The notes below the pieces were generated by a model. The model did not search any database. It was not told the DNA's origin and was given only the letters and a program-made list of their open reading frames with translations. DNA of 51,390 bases, from contig ML976684.1 in NCBI GenBank assembly GCA_010015655.1, positions 727,250-778,639 of the forward strand, in the 5' to 3' direction. A program made the translations under genes and the position numbers. Position 1 is the first letter of the stretch, and each line of letters starts with the position of its first letter. Shown here in pieces: positions 42,562 to 51,390 of this stretch. Origin of the DNA: Bimuria novae-zelandiae CBS 107.79. Its lineage: Eukaryota; Ascomycota; Dothideomycetes; Pleosporales; Didymosphaeriaceae.

Positions 42562-42977
42562 GCTCAGTCGGGCAATGGGATGGCTATGACATTCAGGTGT
42601 ATATGGTGCAGGAATGCGTAGATGGGTGCAGATTGAGGGAACACGTAGGGTACGGTTGCAGGTACCGTCAATTCGAATTCGAGGCATGCAGCTGTCGCGT
42701 AAAGCTAAAGGTTGGCTACAACGAAATGAACAGCCGATCAAGTCTAACTACAGCGTGTCACCCTAGGGTACGCAATGTAATAGCTAAATGCTGATTGTTT
42801 ACTTGGTTCTGTGCAGCTGGCCTCCAGCAAATGCAAGCGATGCGGCTCAGCTCGTGGTGTAATCCTGGTATAACCGGTAACGTGCCCGTGCGCAGCGCGC
42901 ACGGATTCGCAGCGCGCACGCCGAACACCAGAACACTGAAACACCCCCAAACTTCAACGCGTTATAACTCAACCAGC
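42562..42977. other. Left border of the transposon nest
   Basis: No gene is seen. A 13-bp direct repeat, CGCAGCGCGCACG, occurs at 42891-42903 and 42908-42920, just upstream of the pogo-type relic, and is probably part of its terminal region. Base composition changes sharply to AT-rich after about 43030. Confidence 0.45.
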
Positions 42978-44487
42978 ATGGCAGCTATTAACAAAGCGTT
43001 AGCAGCGATTGAATCGCGAGAGCTTAGAGATAAAATTATATACTAGCAATATACTAATAAGTATAACGTATTAAGAAGTGCGTTAAGCTAGAGACACTAA
43101 GGCGTTTCACGCTCGAGAGCTAACTATATAGCTAACAAACAATCTCTCGCGCCACATTAAGAGCTAGAGCTTATACAGTATATCACTAAGCTTACTAAGC
43201 AAGGCCTACCTCCTACAAGGGAGATAATTAGGAATTTCTTCTCTAAAGTAGCATATTAGCAGCTTAGCGAGAGCTAGGTTACTTACTTTATTAACAGACA
43301 CGAGATTTATCTTATCTTAAAATAGACTATCGCCATAGATTATACGCGCTACTTGGCTAATTCTAAGTTAAAATACTATTTCTACTTTAAGCTCCTGCAT
43401 CGAAAGATCACTAAATATTACCTTAAGGCTCGAGATATATATAATATGGATAAGAAGGGCTTCTTAATTAGCTTAATAGGCAGAAGCAAGAGGATATTTA
43501 GTAGGCGTTAATAGGAGAAGAAGGAGGTTTAAGCCTCTCTCTAGGATAGATCACGTAAGTTTCTAACACTCCTAGCCTACTACTACGCCAATAGGAGCTC
43601 GCTGCCTCTAGGCCTTATTTACGCAGCTATAAAAGGAGCTATACAATTAAGCTAAGTGCAGGATATTAAGGCAGGAGAACATAAGGTGTTTATCTTATTA
43701 TCTTTAATAGGCTAGTTAAACAATAACGTAGGGCTAGCCTGGCTTAAGCAGGTGTTTAATCGCTGTATAAAGTAGTAATTAGGTAGATAAAGATTACTTA
43801 TCCTTAATAGCTATAGATCTTATCTTATAATAAAGTTTATTAGCTACTATAATCGCTATAGGATACTCCTAATAGTCCTCCCTCCTTATTTAACTTATAC
43901 GCTCCAGCCGCTTAATATAGCGCTATTTAAGCTACTTTTTTAAGCCTACTCTAATAAGCTTACTAACTATCTATATAAGGCTTAAGGCCTTATTTTAATT
44001 AAGAAAGGAGACTTCTTCCTACTATTCTAGAGAGCTTGGCAGGCCTCGTTTAAGCAATTAACTATATTAAAAGCGTTTAAAGCTACTAGTATATAGCTAA
44101 TAGATCTGTCCGATTATACGGCCCTTTGCACACGCAAAGGCAGCTGGCGCAACCCTACACAAAGAGACCTTGCCAGCAGTCTGGTTCATCCGCACAATTC
44201 CGGGCGGGACAAAGGGCAACTCTCCTTAATCAACGGAAATAGATTAGCGTATTAGTGTAAGATGTAAGGATATAAGAGCCTTACATTCTTACAGGAATAC
44301 AGCCAACAGACAATACACAATCCATACCTTAATTCATCTTATCAGATTACCTCTCTAATCTGACAAGATCCTAACGTCATCCTTAAGAGATTCGCGAGTA
44401 CGCCAGAAACTAAGCGGAGCTTATTATTAGGGCTCTCTAACAGTGATTGGAGAAAGCTCGATTGGTTAGTCCAAGTTACTATTAATA
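42978..44487 (+). pseudogene. pogo/Fot1-type transposase, RIP-destroyed and split by an LTR
   Basis: One frame runs from ATG 42978 (MAAINKALAAIESREL) through more than a dozen TAA/TAG codons. It shows the psq helix-turn-helix, the CENP-B-type DNA-binding region (LPPTREIIRNFFSKVA, ESWVTYFINRH) and the DDE_1 core. The first catalytic Asp survives in NMDKKGF. The second is Asn (LILNSYRSY for the family LILDGHGSH; AAT at 43806-43808). The third is also Asn (LQPLNIALF). At 44106 the frame is interrupted by a 259-bp LTR. Removing the LTR and one 5-bp target copy restores the frame at a Pro codon, continuing NVILKRFASTPETKRS and SDWRKLDWLVQV. The copy seems to end where a piggyBac-type element begins at 44547. 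Confidence 0.85.
44107..44365. mobile_element. Solo LTR of a retrotransposon, 259 bp
   Basis: The segment starts TGTC and ends GACA (terminal TG...CA inverted ends) and is flanked on both sides by the direct 5-bp repeat AGATC (44102-44106 and 44366-44370), the target duplication of LTR retrotransposons. It carries no coding sequence. Unlike the DNA on both sides it keeps many CA and TG dinucleotides and balanced composition, so it has escaped RIP. Superfamily (Copia or Gypsy) cannot be told without the internal region. Confidence 0.88.
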
Positions 44488-44546
44488 ATAACTATTAGTA
44501 TTATAACGAGGTAGGCACAGTTAAACACGTGGCCTTCTCTCGCTTA

Positions 44547-46852
44547 TCCCCCGCACCGTCAAAATCGCACACCCACGGACCACCTTGTGTTAACCAATTG
44601 GATGGATGTCGGCGATAGCGTTAAACACTAAAACTAATAGCTCTAAGTAAAATTTAATAGGGATTCTCGTAGGGCGCCTCATTTATAGCTATAATTAATA
44701 GTAATTAAGTTAATTATAGTATATTACTTGATTATTAAGCTTATACTAGTGTTAACTAATTTAATAGTCCCTACGCGGTGTAGGTGCTCGTTCTAGCACT
44801 TAGGGCGTAGCTTAGGCCTATACAAAGGTAGTCTATAAAGCCTACAGCCGTAGGTTGTTCGAGGCGTTAAAACTCGTCGATAGCTATTACCTATAGTTGC
44901 TAAGAGAGGCACCCTAGCAGGCCGCGCGCCGTTACTTTTACGCCTATTTTCTAAGCAGGCAATACAAGGCTTTGCCTAGGCGTATAGCTTAACTAGCGCG
45001 CCGTGTAGGCTCTCGTCGTTAGCCTTAACATTATTAAGTCTCTAGCGCTTTAATAATCTATTAGAAAGCCTAGCCCCGCGCTTAAAAAGCTACTTAATTA
45101 GCTTATATATAAAGCGTTTATGCCTATTGCGTTTTGCCTCGTACGCTAACGAGTAAGACGAGAGCCTATACGCGTTATTAAGAGCTAAATTAATAAAGAA
45201 GTAGAAGAGCAGTATCTAAGTACGTTAGTATACTTACTACGTTAAGTAGGGCTCGCAGAGCTGGTTAAATTAATCTACCTTACTTTTATAGTAATTATAG
45301 CTATTAATAAGCTTAAAGATACCTAACTACTTAATTTTCTTATTATTAAAGGCCTCCTTGTATAGCTTCTTATTTATAGCGGCGTTGGCGGGGCGATAGC
45401 GTAGGCTTTAAATAACTTATAATCCTAGGTGGCGACTATCGTTAGTAGGTTTTAGCTTAGTAGGAACATCCTTAAACTTACCGTTAGTAATAGTACTAGT
45501 AAAAAGGACCACCTAGGCATCCTGCTAGGCCATCTCTAGTATAGTGTTATTACTAGAAACCTTAAAGAACGCCTCTCCTTATCGCGCTATAAGCGTAAAT
45601 TACGTCTTAAGCTTTATTAAATTACTATTAAATTACTCTTTTAGCGGCCCTGCCCTGCGCGAGGATAGAGACCTAGCACTACTAGCTAAACCTTTATATA
45701 TAACCCTAGTCTTCTACCTTTCCTTAGTAGCTATTCTAGTAGTGCGCACTGTCCTAGCGCCGCCAACGCCTTGCTCCCTTAGGTATTTGAGTAGCGAGAT
45801 TGTCGTGAAGAGATTGTCCATCTAGAGGATGTGGCGCCCTGGGGGGAACAAGCGCTGGCCATTAGGGCCTTAGGCAAGAACGAGAGTAAGAGGCATAGCT
45901 TTAGTAGGCGTAAATTTAGCTATCTTAAGGATATTAATATTAAAATTAATAGGGCCTTAGGTGGCGCCTTTTACGTAAAAAAGCTAGTTAAGTATAACGC
46001 CGTTAGACGCCAGGCACTAGATTTTAAAGCCCTTAAGTATTAGCTTTAACTTAATAATAATAGTTTTACTAGCGCGCCTAGTAAACCTAATAATAGCTTT
46101 ATTAATATAGAGGTGCTTACTAGCGTGCTAAATAGTAGAGGATGTCGAGCGTAGGTGCTTAGAGAAATCCTATACGCGCCCAAATGGTAATTTAAACGAC
46201 TGCGGAGCTTCTGTATAGTATATATAGCGATTAAGCTGCTGCCAGCGCGTACAGGCTATATAGTTATTAATAGAGTAAGTAGGCGCGTTTTTGTATAGCT
46301 TCCCCCAGTACTCCTCGATTATAGGCTCCCGGTGTACGCCCATATATATAAGGATGGCTAAGTAGGTGTAGAGCTTAGTTTTCGACGTTAGTTTCCACGC
46401 CTAAGCGTGTGGCCTGCCCTAGGCGGCATCCTTAGCTCGTACTTGCTCTGCGTGTTGGTTTATATATAGGGCTAGCTTTTCAAGCTGTGCGGCGTTAAAA
46501 AAGAGACTAAATAAGGTAAAAGGATTAGTGGTATCTATGCTAGTAGGCAGGTGGGCGCTGTCGACGTCGTCGTTATATATAGAGAGAGGCTGCCAGGCAG
46601 CTAGTAGAGTAGTTAGTAATTAAGGCCTTAGGCCGCAGGGTTTTGTATATTTAGTGTAGCGCACTAAATTAGAATCTTATGTAGCACCGTGTATTATTAA
46701 TTATAAAAAGAAAAACGCGTTTTGTGCGGGATTTAAAGCTTAAATTATTATTTTACTATTATCACGATAGCTTTCTAGAGTTAAGCTAAGCAACGCTCTA
46801 ATTAGCGCTTACTAGGTAGTCTATAGGTGTGCGATTTTAACGGTGCGGGGGA
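44547..46852 (-). mobile_element. piggyBac-type element copy A (inverted orientation)
   Basis: This 2306-bp copy is bounded by inverted ends of about 27 bp (outer part TCCCCCGCACCGT). Both ends abut TA (44545-44546 and 46853-46854). The transposase relic lies on the minus strand, mirroring copy B. Its left end (44547-44640) is closely similar to the reverse complement of the right end of copy B. The interior is AT-rich, with CpA nearly absent and CpG retained, and only short open frames. Confidence 0.82.
44807..46587 (-). pseudogene. piggyBac-type (DDE_Tnp_1_7) transposase relic, copy A
   Basis: This is the same degraded frame as in copies B and C, read on the minus strand; coordinates are approximate and derived from the mirror alignment with copy B. 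Plus-strand open frames at 45544-45825 and 45831-46043 are antisense shadows, and their sequences recur opposite copies B and C. Many TAA/TAG codons interrupt it; it cannot encode a functional protein. Confidence 0.75.
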
Positions 46853-46914
46853 TAGAGGTTCTGGCTAGGCTAGGATTAAACACTAGCGCTAGTGGCTAAC
46901 CCTAGCATATCCTA
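46853..46914. repeat. 62-bp quasi-palindromic spacer between copies A and B
   Basis: The spacer between the head-to-head copies contains a perfect 14-bp palindrome, CACTAGCGCTAGTG (46881-46894), with partly complementary arms (GGCTAGG and CCTAGC). It forms the centre of a 4.7-kb inverted repeat. A similar GTTAAACAC...GTGGC string occurs just left of copy A (44520-44532). Confidence 0.7.
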
Positions 46915-49219
46915 TCCCCCGCACCGTTAAAATTGCACACCTATAGACTACCTAATAAGCGCTAATTAAAGCGTTGCTTAGCTTAACTCTAGAGAGCTAT
47001 CGTAATAATAGTAGAATAATAATTTAAGCTTTAAATCCCGCATAAAACGCGTTTTCCTTTTTATAATTAATAATGCATAGTGCTATATAAGATTCTAATT
47101 TAGTGCGCTATACTAAATATACAAAACCCTATAGCCTAAGGCCTTAATTACTAACTACTCCACTAGCTACCTGGCAGCCTCTTTTTATATACAACGACGA
47201 TGTCGGTAGCGCCTACCTGCCTACTAGTATAAATGCCACTAATTCTTTTGCCTTATTTAGTCTCTTTTTTAACGCCGCACAGCTCGAAAAGCTAGCCCTA
47301 CATACAAACTAACACGCAGAGTAAGTACGAGCTAAGGATGCTACCTAGGGTAGGCCACACGCCCGGGCGTAAAAACCAACGTTAAAAACTAAGCTCTACA
47401 CCTACTTAGCTATCCTTATGTATATAGGCGTACACCGGGAGCCTATAATTAAGGAGTACTAGGGGAAGCTACACAAAAACGCGCCTACTTACTCTATTAA
47501 TAACTACATGGCCTGTACGCGCTGGCAGCAGCTTAATCGCTATATATACTATATAGAAGCTCCGTAGTTATTTAAGTCGCCATTTAGGCGCGTATGGGAT
47601 CTCTCTAAGCACCTACGCTCGACATTCTCTACTATTTAGCACGCTAGTAAGCACCTCTACGTTAATAAAACTATTATTAGGTTTACTAGGCGCGCTAGCA
47701 AAACTATTATTATTAAGTTAAAACTAACGCCTAAGGGCTTTAAAATCTAGTGCCTAGCGTCTAATAGCGTCGTACTTAACTAGCTTTTTTACGCAAAAAG
47801 CGCCACCTAAGACCTTATTAATTTTAATGTTAATATCCTTAAGATAGCTAAATTTACGCCTACTAAAGCTATGCCTCTTACTCTCGTCCTTGCCTAAGGC
47901 CCTAATGGCCAGCGCTTGTTCCCCCCGGGGCGCCACATCCTCTAGATAAACAATTTCTTTACGATAATCTCGCTACTTAAATACCTAAGGGAGTAAGGCG
48001 TTGGCGGCGCTAGGATAGTGCGCACTACTAGAATAGCCACTAAGAAGAGGTAGAGATTAAGGTTACACACAAGGGTTTAGCTAGTAGTACTAGGTCTCTA
48101 TCCTCGCGCAGGGCAGGGCCACTAAAAGAGTAATTTAATAGTAATTTAATAAAGCTTAAGACGTAATTTACGCCTATAGCGCGATAGGGAAAGGCGTTCT
48201 TTAAGGTTTCTAGTAATAATACTATACTAGAGATGGCCTAGCGGGATGCCTAAGTAGTCCTTTTTGCTAGTACTATCGCTAATAGTAAGTTTAAGGATGT
48301 CCCTACTAAGCCAAAACCTACTAATAATAGTTGCTACCTAGGATTATAAGTTATTTAAAGCCTACGCCACCGCCCCGCTAACGCTACTATAAATAAGAAG
48401 CTATACAAAGAGGCCTTTAGTAGCAAGAAAATTAAGTAGTTAGGTATCCTTAAGCTTGTTAATAGCTATAATTACTATAAAAGTAAGATAGATCGATTTA
48501 ACTAGCTCCGCGAGCTCTACTTAACGTAATAAGTACGCTAACGCACCTAGATACCGCTCTTTTACTTTTTTATTAATTTGGCTCTTAATAACGCGTATAG
48601 GCTCTTATTCTACTTGTCGGCGTACGAGGTAAAACGTAGTAGGCATAAACGCTTTATATATAAATTAATTAAGTAGCTTTTTAAGCGCGGGGCCAGGCTT
48701 TTTAATAGATTATTAAAGCGCTGGAGACTTAACGACGTTAAGGCTAATAATAAGAGCCTACACGGCGCGCTAGTTAAGCTATACGCCTAGGCAAAGCCCT
48801 GTATTACCTACTTAGAAAATAGGCGTAAAAGTAACGGCGCGCGGCCTACTAGGGTGCCTTTCTTAGTAACTATAGGTAATAGCTATTAATAAGTTTTGAC
48901 GCCTTAAATAACCTACAGCTGTAGGCTCTATAGACTGCCTTTGTGTAGGTCTAAGCTACGCCCTAAGTACTGGAACGAGTACCTGCACCGCGTAGGGACT
49001 ATTAAATTAGTTAATACTAGTATAAGCTTAATAATTAAGTAATATACTATAATTAACTTAATTACTATTAATTATAGCTATAAATGAGGCGCCCTACGAG
49101 AATCCCTATTAAATTTTACTTAGAGCTATTAGTTTTAGTGTTTAACGCTATCGCCGACATCTATCTAATTAGTTAACACAAGATAGTCCGTGGGTGTGCG
49201 ATTTTAACAATGCGGGAGA
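46915..49219 (+). mobile_element. piggyBac-type element copy B
   Basis: This 2305-bp copy has inverted ends matching those of copy A and TA on both sides (46913-46914 and 49220-49221). It is nearly the reverse complement of copy A over its whole length. The transposase relic is on the plus strand. Confidence 0.82.
47180..48960 (+). pseudogene. piggyBac-type transposase relic, copy B
   Basis: One frame broken by many TAA/TAG codons preserves piggyBac (DDE_Tnp_1_7) blocks: YIGVHREPIIKEY, then NNYMACTRWQQLNRYI, then KGFKI*CLASNSVVLN. The second catalytic block reads HIL*INNFFTIISLLKYL, where copy C has WMDN. The Trp is TAG and the Asp is Asn (AAC at 47949-47951). The start and end are approximate. 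It cannot be functional. Confidence 0.8.
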
Positions 49220-49228
49220 TATATATTA

Positions 49229-51390
49229 TTCCCCGCACTATTAAAATTATATACCTATAGACTACCTAGTAAGCGCTAATTAGAGCGTTGCTTAGCTTAA
49301 CTCTAGAGAGCTATCGTAATAATAGTAAAATAATAATTTAAGCTTCGAATCCCGCACAAAACGCGTTTTTCTTTTTATAATTAATAATATATAGTACTAT
49401 ATAAGATTCTAATTTAGTGCGCTATACTAAATATACGAAACCCTGCGGCCTAAGGCCTTAATTACTAACTACTCTACTAGCTACCTGGTAGCCTCTCTTT
49501 ATATATAACGACGACGTCGGCAGCGCCCACCTGCCTACTAGTATAGATACTACTAATCCTTTTGCCTTGTTTAGTCTCTTTTTTGACGCCGCATAGCTTG
49601 AAAAGCTAGCCCTATATACGAACTAACACGCAGAGCAAGTACGAGCTAAGGATGCCGCCTAGGGCAGGCCATACGCCCGGGCGTGAAAACCGACGTTAAA
49701 AACTAAGCTCTACACCTACTTAGCCATCCTTATGTATATGGGCGTACACCGGGAGCCTACAATCGAGGAGTACTAGGGGAAGCTACACAAAAACGCGCCT
49801 ATTTACTTTATTAACAACTACATGGCCTGTACGCGCTGGCAGTAGCTTAATCGCTATATATACTGTATAGAAGCTCCGTAATTATTTAAATCGCTATTTG
49901 GGCGCGTATAGGATCTCTCTAAGCACCTACGCTCGACATCCTCTACTATTTAGCACGCTAGTAAGCACCTCTGCGTTAATAAAGCTATTATTAGGTTTAT
50001 TAGGCGCGCTAGCAAAACTATTATTATTAAGTTAAAGCTAATATTTAAGGGCTTTAAAATCTAGTGCCTAGCGTTTAACGGCGTTATACTTAACTAGCTT
50101 TTCCACGCAAAAGGCGCTACCTAAGGCCCTATTAATTTTAATATTAATATCCTTAAGATAGCTAAATTTACGCCTACTAAAGCCGTGCCTCTTACTCTTG
50201 TTCTTGCCCGAGGCCCTAATGGCCAGCGCTTATTCCCCCTGGGGCGCCACATCCTCTGGATGGATAATCTCTTCACGATAATCTCGCTACTTGAATACCT
50301 AAGGGAGCAAGGCGTTAGCGGCGCTAGGACAGTGCGCACCACTAGAATAGCTACTAAAGAAAGGTAGGAGACTAGGGTTACACACGAGGGTTTAGCTAGT
50401 AGTGCTAGGTCTCTATCCTCGCGCAAGACAGGGCTACTAAAAGAGTAATTTAATAGTAATTTAATAAAGCTTAAGACGCAATTTACGCCTATAGCGTAAT
50501 AAAAAGAGGCGTTCTTTAAGGTCTTTAGTAATAATACTATACTAGAGATAGCCTGGCGGGATGCCTAGGTAGTCCTTTTTACTAGTACTATCGCTAACGG
50601 TAAGTTTGAGGATGTCCCCACCAAGCCAAAACCTACTAACAATAGTTACCACCTAGGATTATAAGTTATTTAAAGCCTACGCCACCGCCCCGCTAACGCC
50701 GCTATAAATAAAAAGCTGTATAAAGAGGCCTTTAGTAATAAGAAAATTAAGTAGTTAGGTATCCCTAAGCTCGTTAATAGCTATAATTACTATAAAAGTA
50801 AGGTAGATTAATTTGACCAGCTCCGCAAGCTCTACTTAATATAGTAAGTACGCTAACGCACCTAGATACTGCTCTTTTACTTTTTTATTAATTTGGCTCT
50901 TAATAACGCGTATAGGCTTTTGTCTTACTTGTTAGCGTACGAGGCAAAACGTAGTAGGCATAAACGCTTTATATATAAGCTAATTAAGTAGCTTTTTAAG
51001 CGCGGGGCTAGGCTTTTTAATAGATTATTAAAGCGCCGGAGACTTAACAACATTAAGGCTAATAACGAGAGCCTACACGGCGCGCTAGTTAAGCTATACG
51101 CCTAGGCAAAGCCCTATATTACCTGCTTAGAAAATGGGCGTAAAAGTAATAGCGCGCGGCCTGCTAGGGTGCCTCTCTTAGTAACTATAGGTAATAGCTA
51201 TTAACGAGTTTTGACGCCTTAAATAACCTATGGCTGTAGGCTCTATAGACTGCCTTTATATAGGTCTAAGCTACGCCCTAAGTGCTGGAACGAGTACCTG
51301 CACCGCGTAGGGACTATTAAATTAGTTAACACTAGTATAAGCTTAATAATTAAGTAATATACTATAATTAACTTAATTACTATTAATTAT
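49229..51390 (+). mobile_element. piggyBac-type element copy C (cut by window end)
   Basis: It starts 9 bp after copy B in the same orientation, with TA before its left end (49227-49228), and continues to the end of the window. By comparison with copy B, about 140 bp of its right end is missing. It is the least damaged of the three copies in the transposase core. Confidence 0.82.
49501..51340 (+). pseudogene. piggyBac-type transposase relic, copy C (best preserved)
   Basis: One frame carries the family blocks in order. LPTSIDTTNPFALFSLFF is followed by MYMGVHREPTIEEY, where the catalytic core begins, and NNYMACTRWQ. NKAIIRF stands at the first catalytic position, where the family has Asp and this copy Asn. 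FKI*CLAFNGVILN is next, then RHILWMDNLFTIISLLEYL with the second Asp intact (50263-50265). VNSYNYYKSKVD*FDQLR has the third Asp intact (50806-50808), and INLALNNAYRL completes the set. Many TAA/TAG codons interrupt it, mostly at positions where Gln or Trp would be expected. Ends are approximate. Confidence 0.83.

Noticed and set aside
45544..46043. Two plus-strand frames of 93 and 70 codons in the transposon nest
   Set aside because: They are antisense to the piggyBac-type relic of copy A; the same antisense frames recur opposite copies B and C.
1..51390. tRNA or rRNA genes
   Set aside because: I looked for cloverleaf-like blocks and conserved box B sequences by eye and found none convincing; a covariance-model search would settle it.

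Overview
The window looks like chromosomal DNA of a filamentous ascomycete (Pezizomycotina). ATP-citrate lyase is split into two divergently transcribed subunit genes. Genes carry short (about 46-75 bp) GT-AG introns with CTRAY-type branch sites. The transposon relics have the signature of repeat-induced point mutation (RIP): Gln codons turned into TAA/TAG, G-to-A changes in Asp and Glu codons, and AT-rich blocks with CpA depleted but CpG kept. The class within the Pezizomycotina cannot be fixed from the sequence alone.

Layout. 1-0.8 kb: two broken Tc1/mariner-type transposase pieces. 1.7-6.9 kb: acl2 (-) and acl1 (+) around a 1.1 kb shared promoter. 7.7-9.5 kb: a complete but dead pogo/Fot1 element with long terminal inverted repeats. 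9.95-11.8 kb: a membrane-anchored histidine-acid-phosphatase-like protein lacking the catalytic histidines. 11.8-14.95 kb: no supportable gene. 14.95-15.75 kb: a small unknown protein. 15.87-16.2 kb: a minisatellite. 16.2-17.5 kb: an epoxide hydrolase gene (-) broken by one nonsense codon. 17.9-18.1 kb: a small inverted-repeat element (MITE). 18.6-21.3 kb: a WHIM/PHD chromatin protein (-). 22.4-29.2 kb: the calcium channel cch1 (+), seven exons, 2155 aa. 30.9 kb: a 118-aa unknown. 33.4-34.7 kb: an arrestin-like protein (-). 36.0-36.8 kb: the histone-fold protein Dpb4. 37.1-37.7 kb (-) and 38.1-39.0 kb (+): an unknown and a SUZ-domain protein, divergent. 39.7-41.8 kb: a Pro/Leu/Gly-rich, probably secreted protein whose frame changes repeatedly.

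From about 42.9 kb to the end the window becomes an AT-rich transposon nest. It holds a RIP-destroyed pogo/Fot1 transposase that was later split by a clean 259-bp solo LTR with a 5-bp target duplication. Three RIP-destroyed copies of a piggyBac-type (DDE_Tnp_1_7) element follow. The first two are head to head around a 62-bp spacer, and the third follows the second in tandem. Every visible end of these copies abuts a TA dinucleotide instead of the usual TTAA.

The genes do not form a pathway cluster or operon-like system. They are ordinary housekeeping and regulatory genes: cytosolic acetyl-CoA supply, calcium entry, chromatin and DNA replication, RNA binding, trafficking adaptors. The most informative parts are the nested transposon history, the catalytically altered phosphatase-like protein, the nonsense-broken epoxide hydrolase, and introns whose retention would keep the frame open. 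I found no convincing undescribed molecular system.
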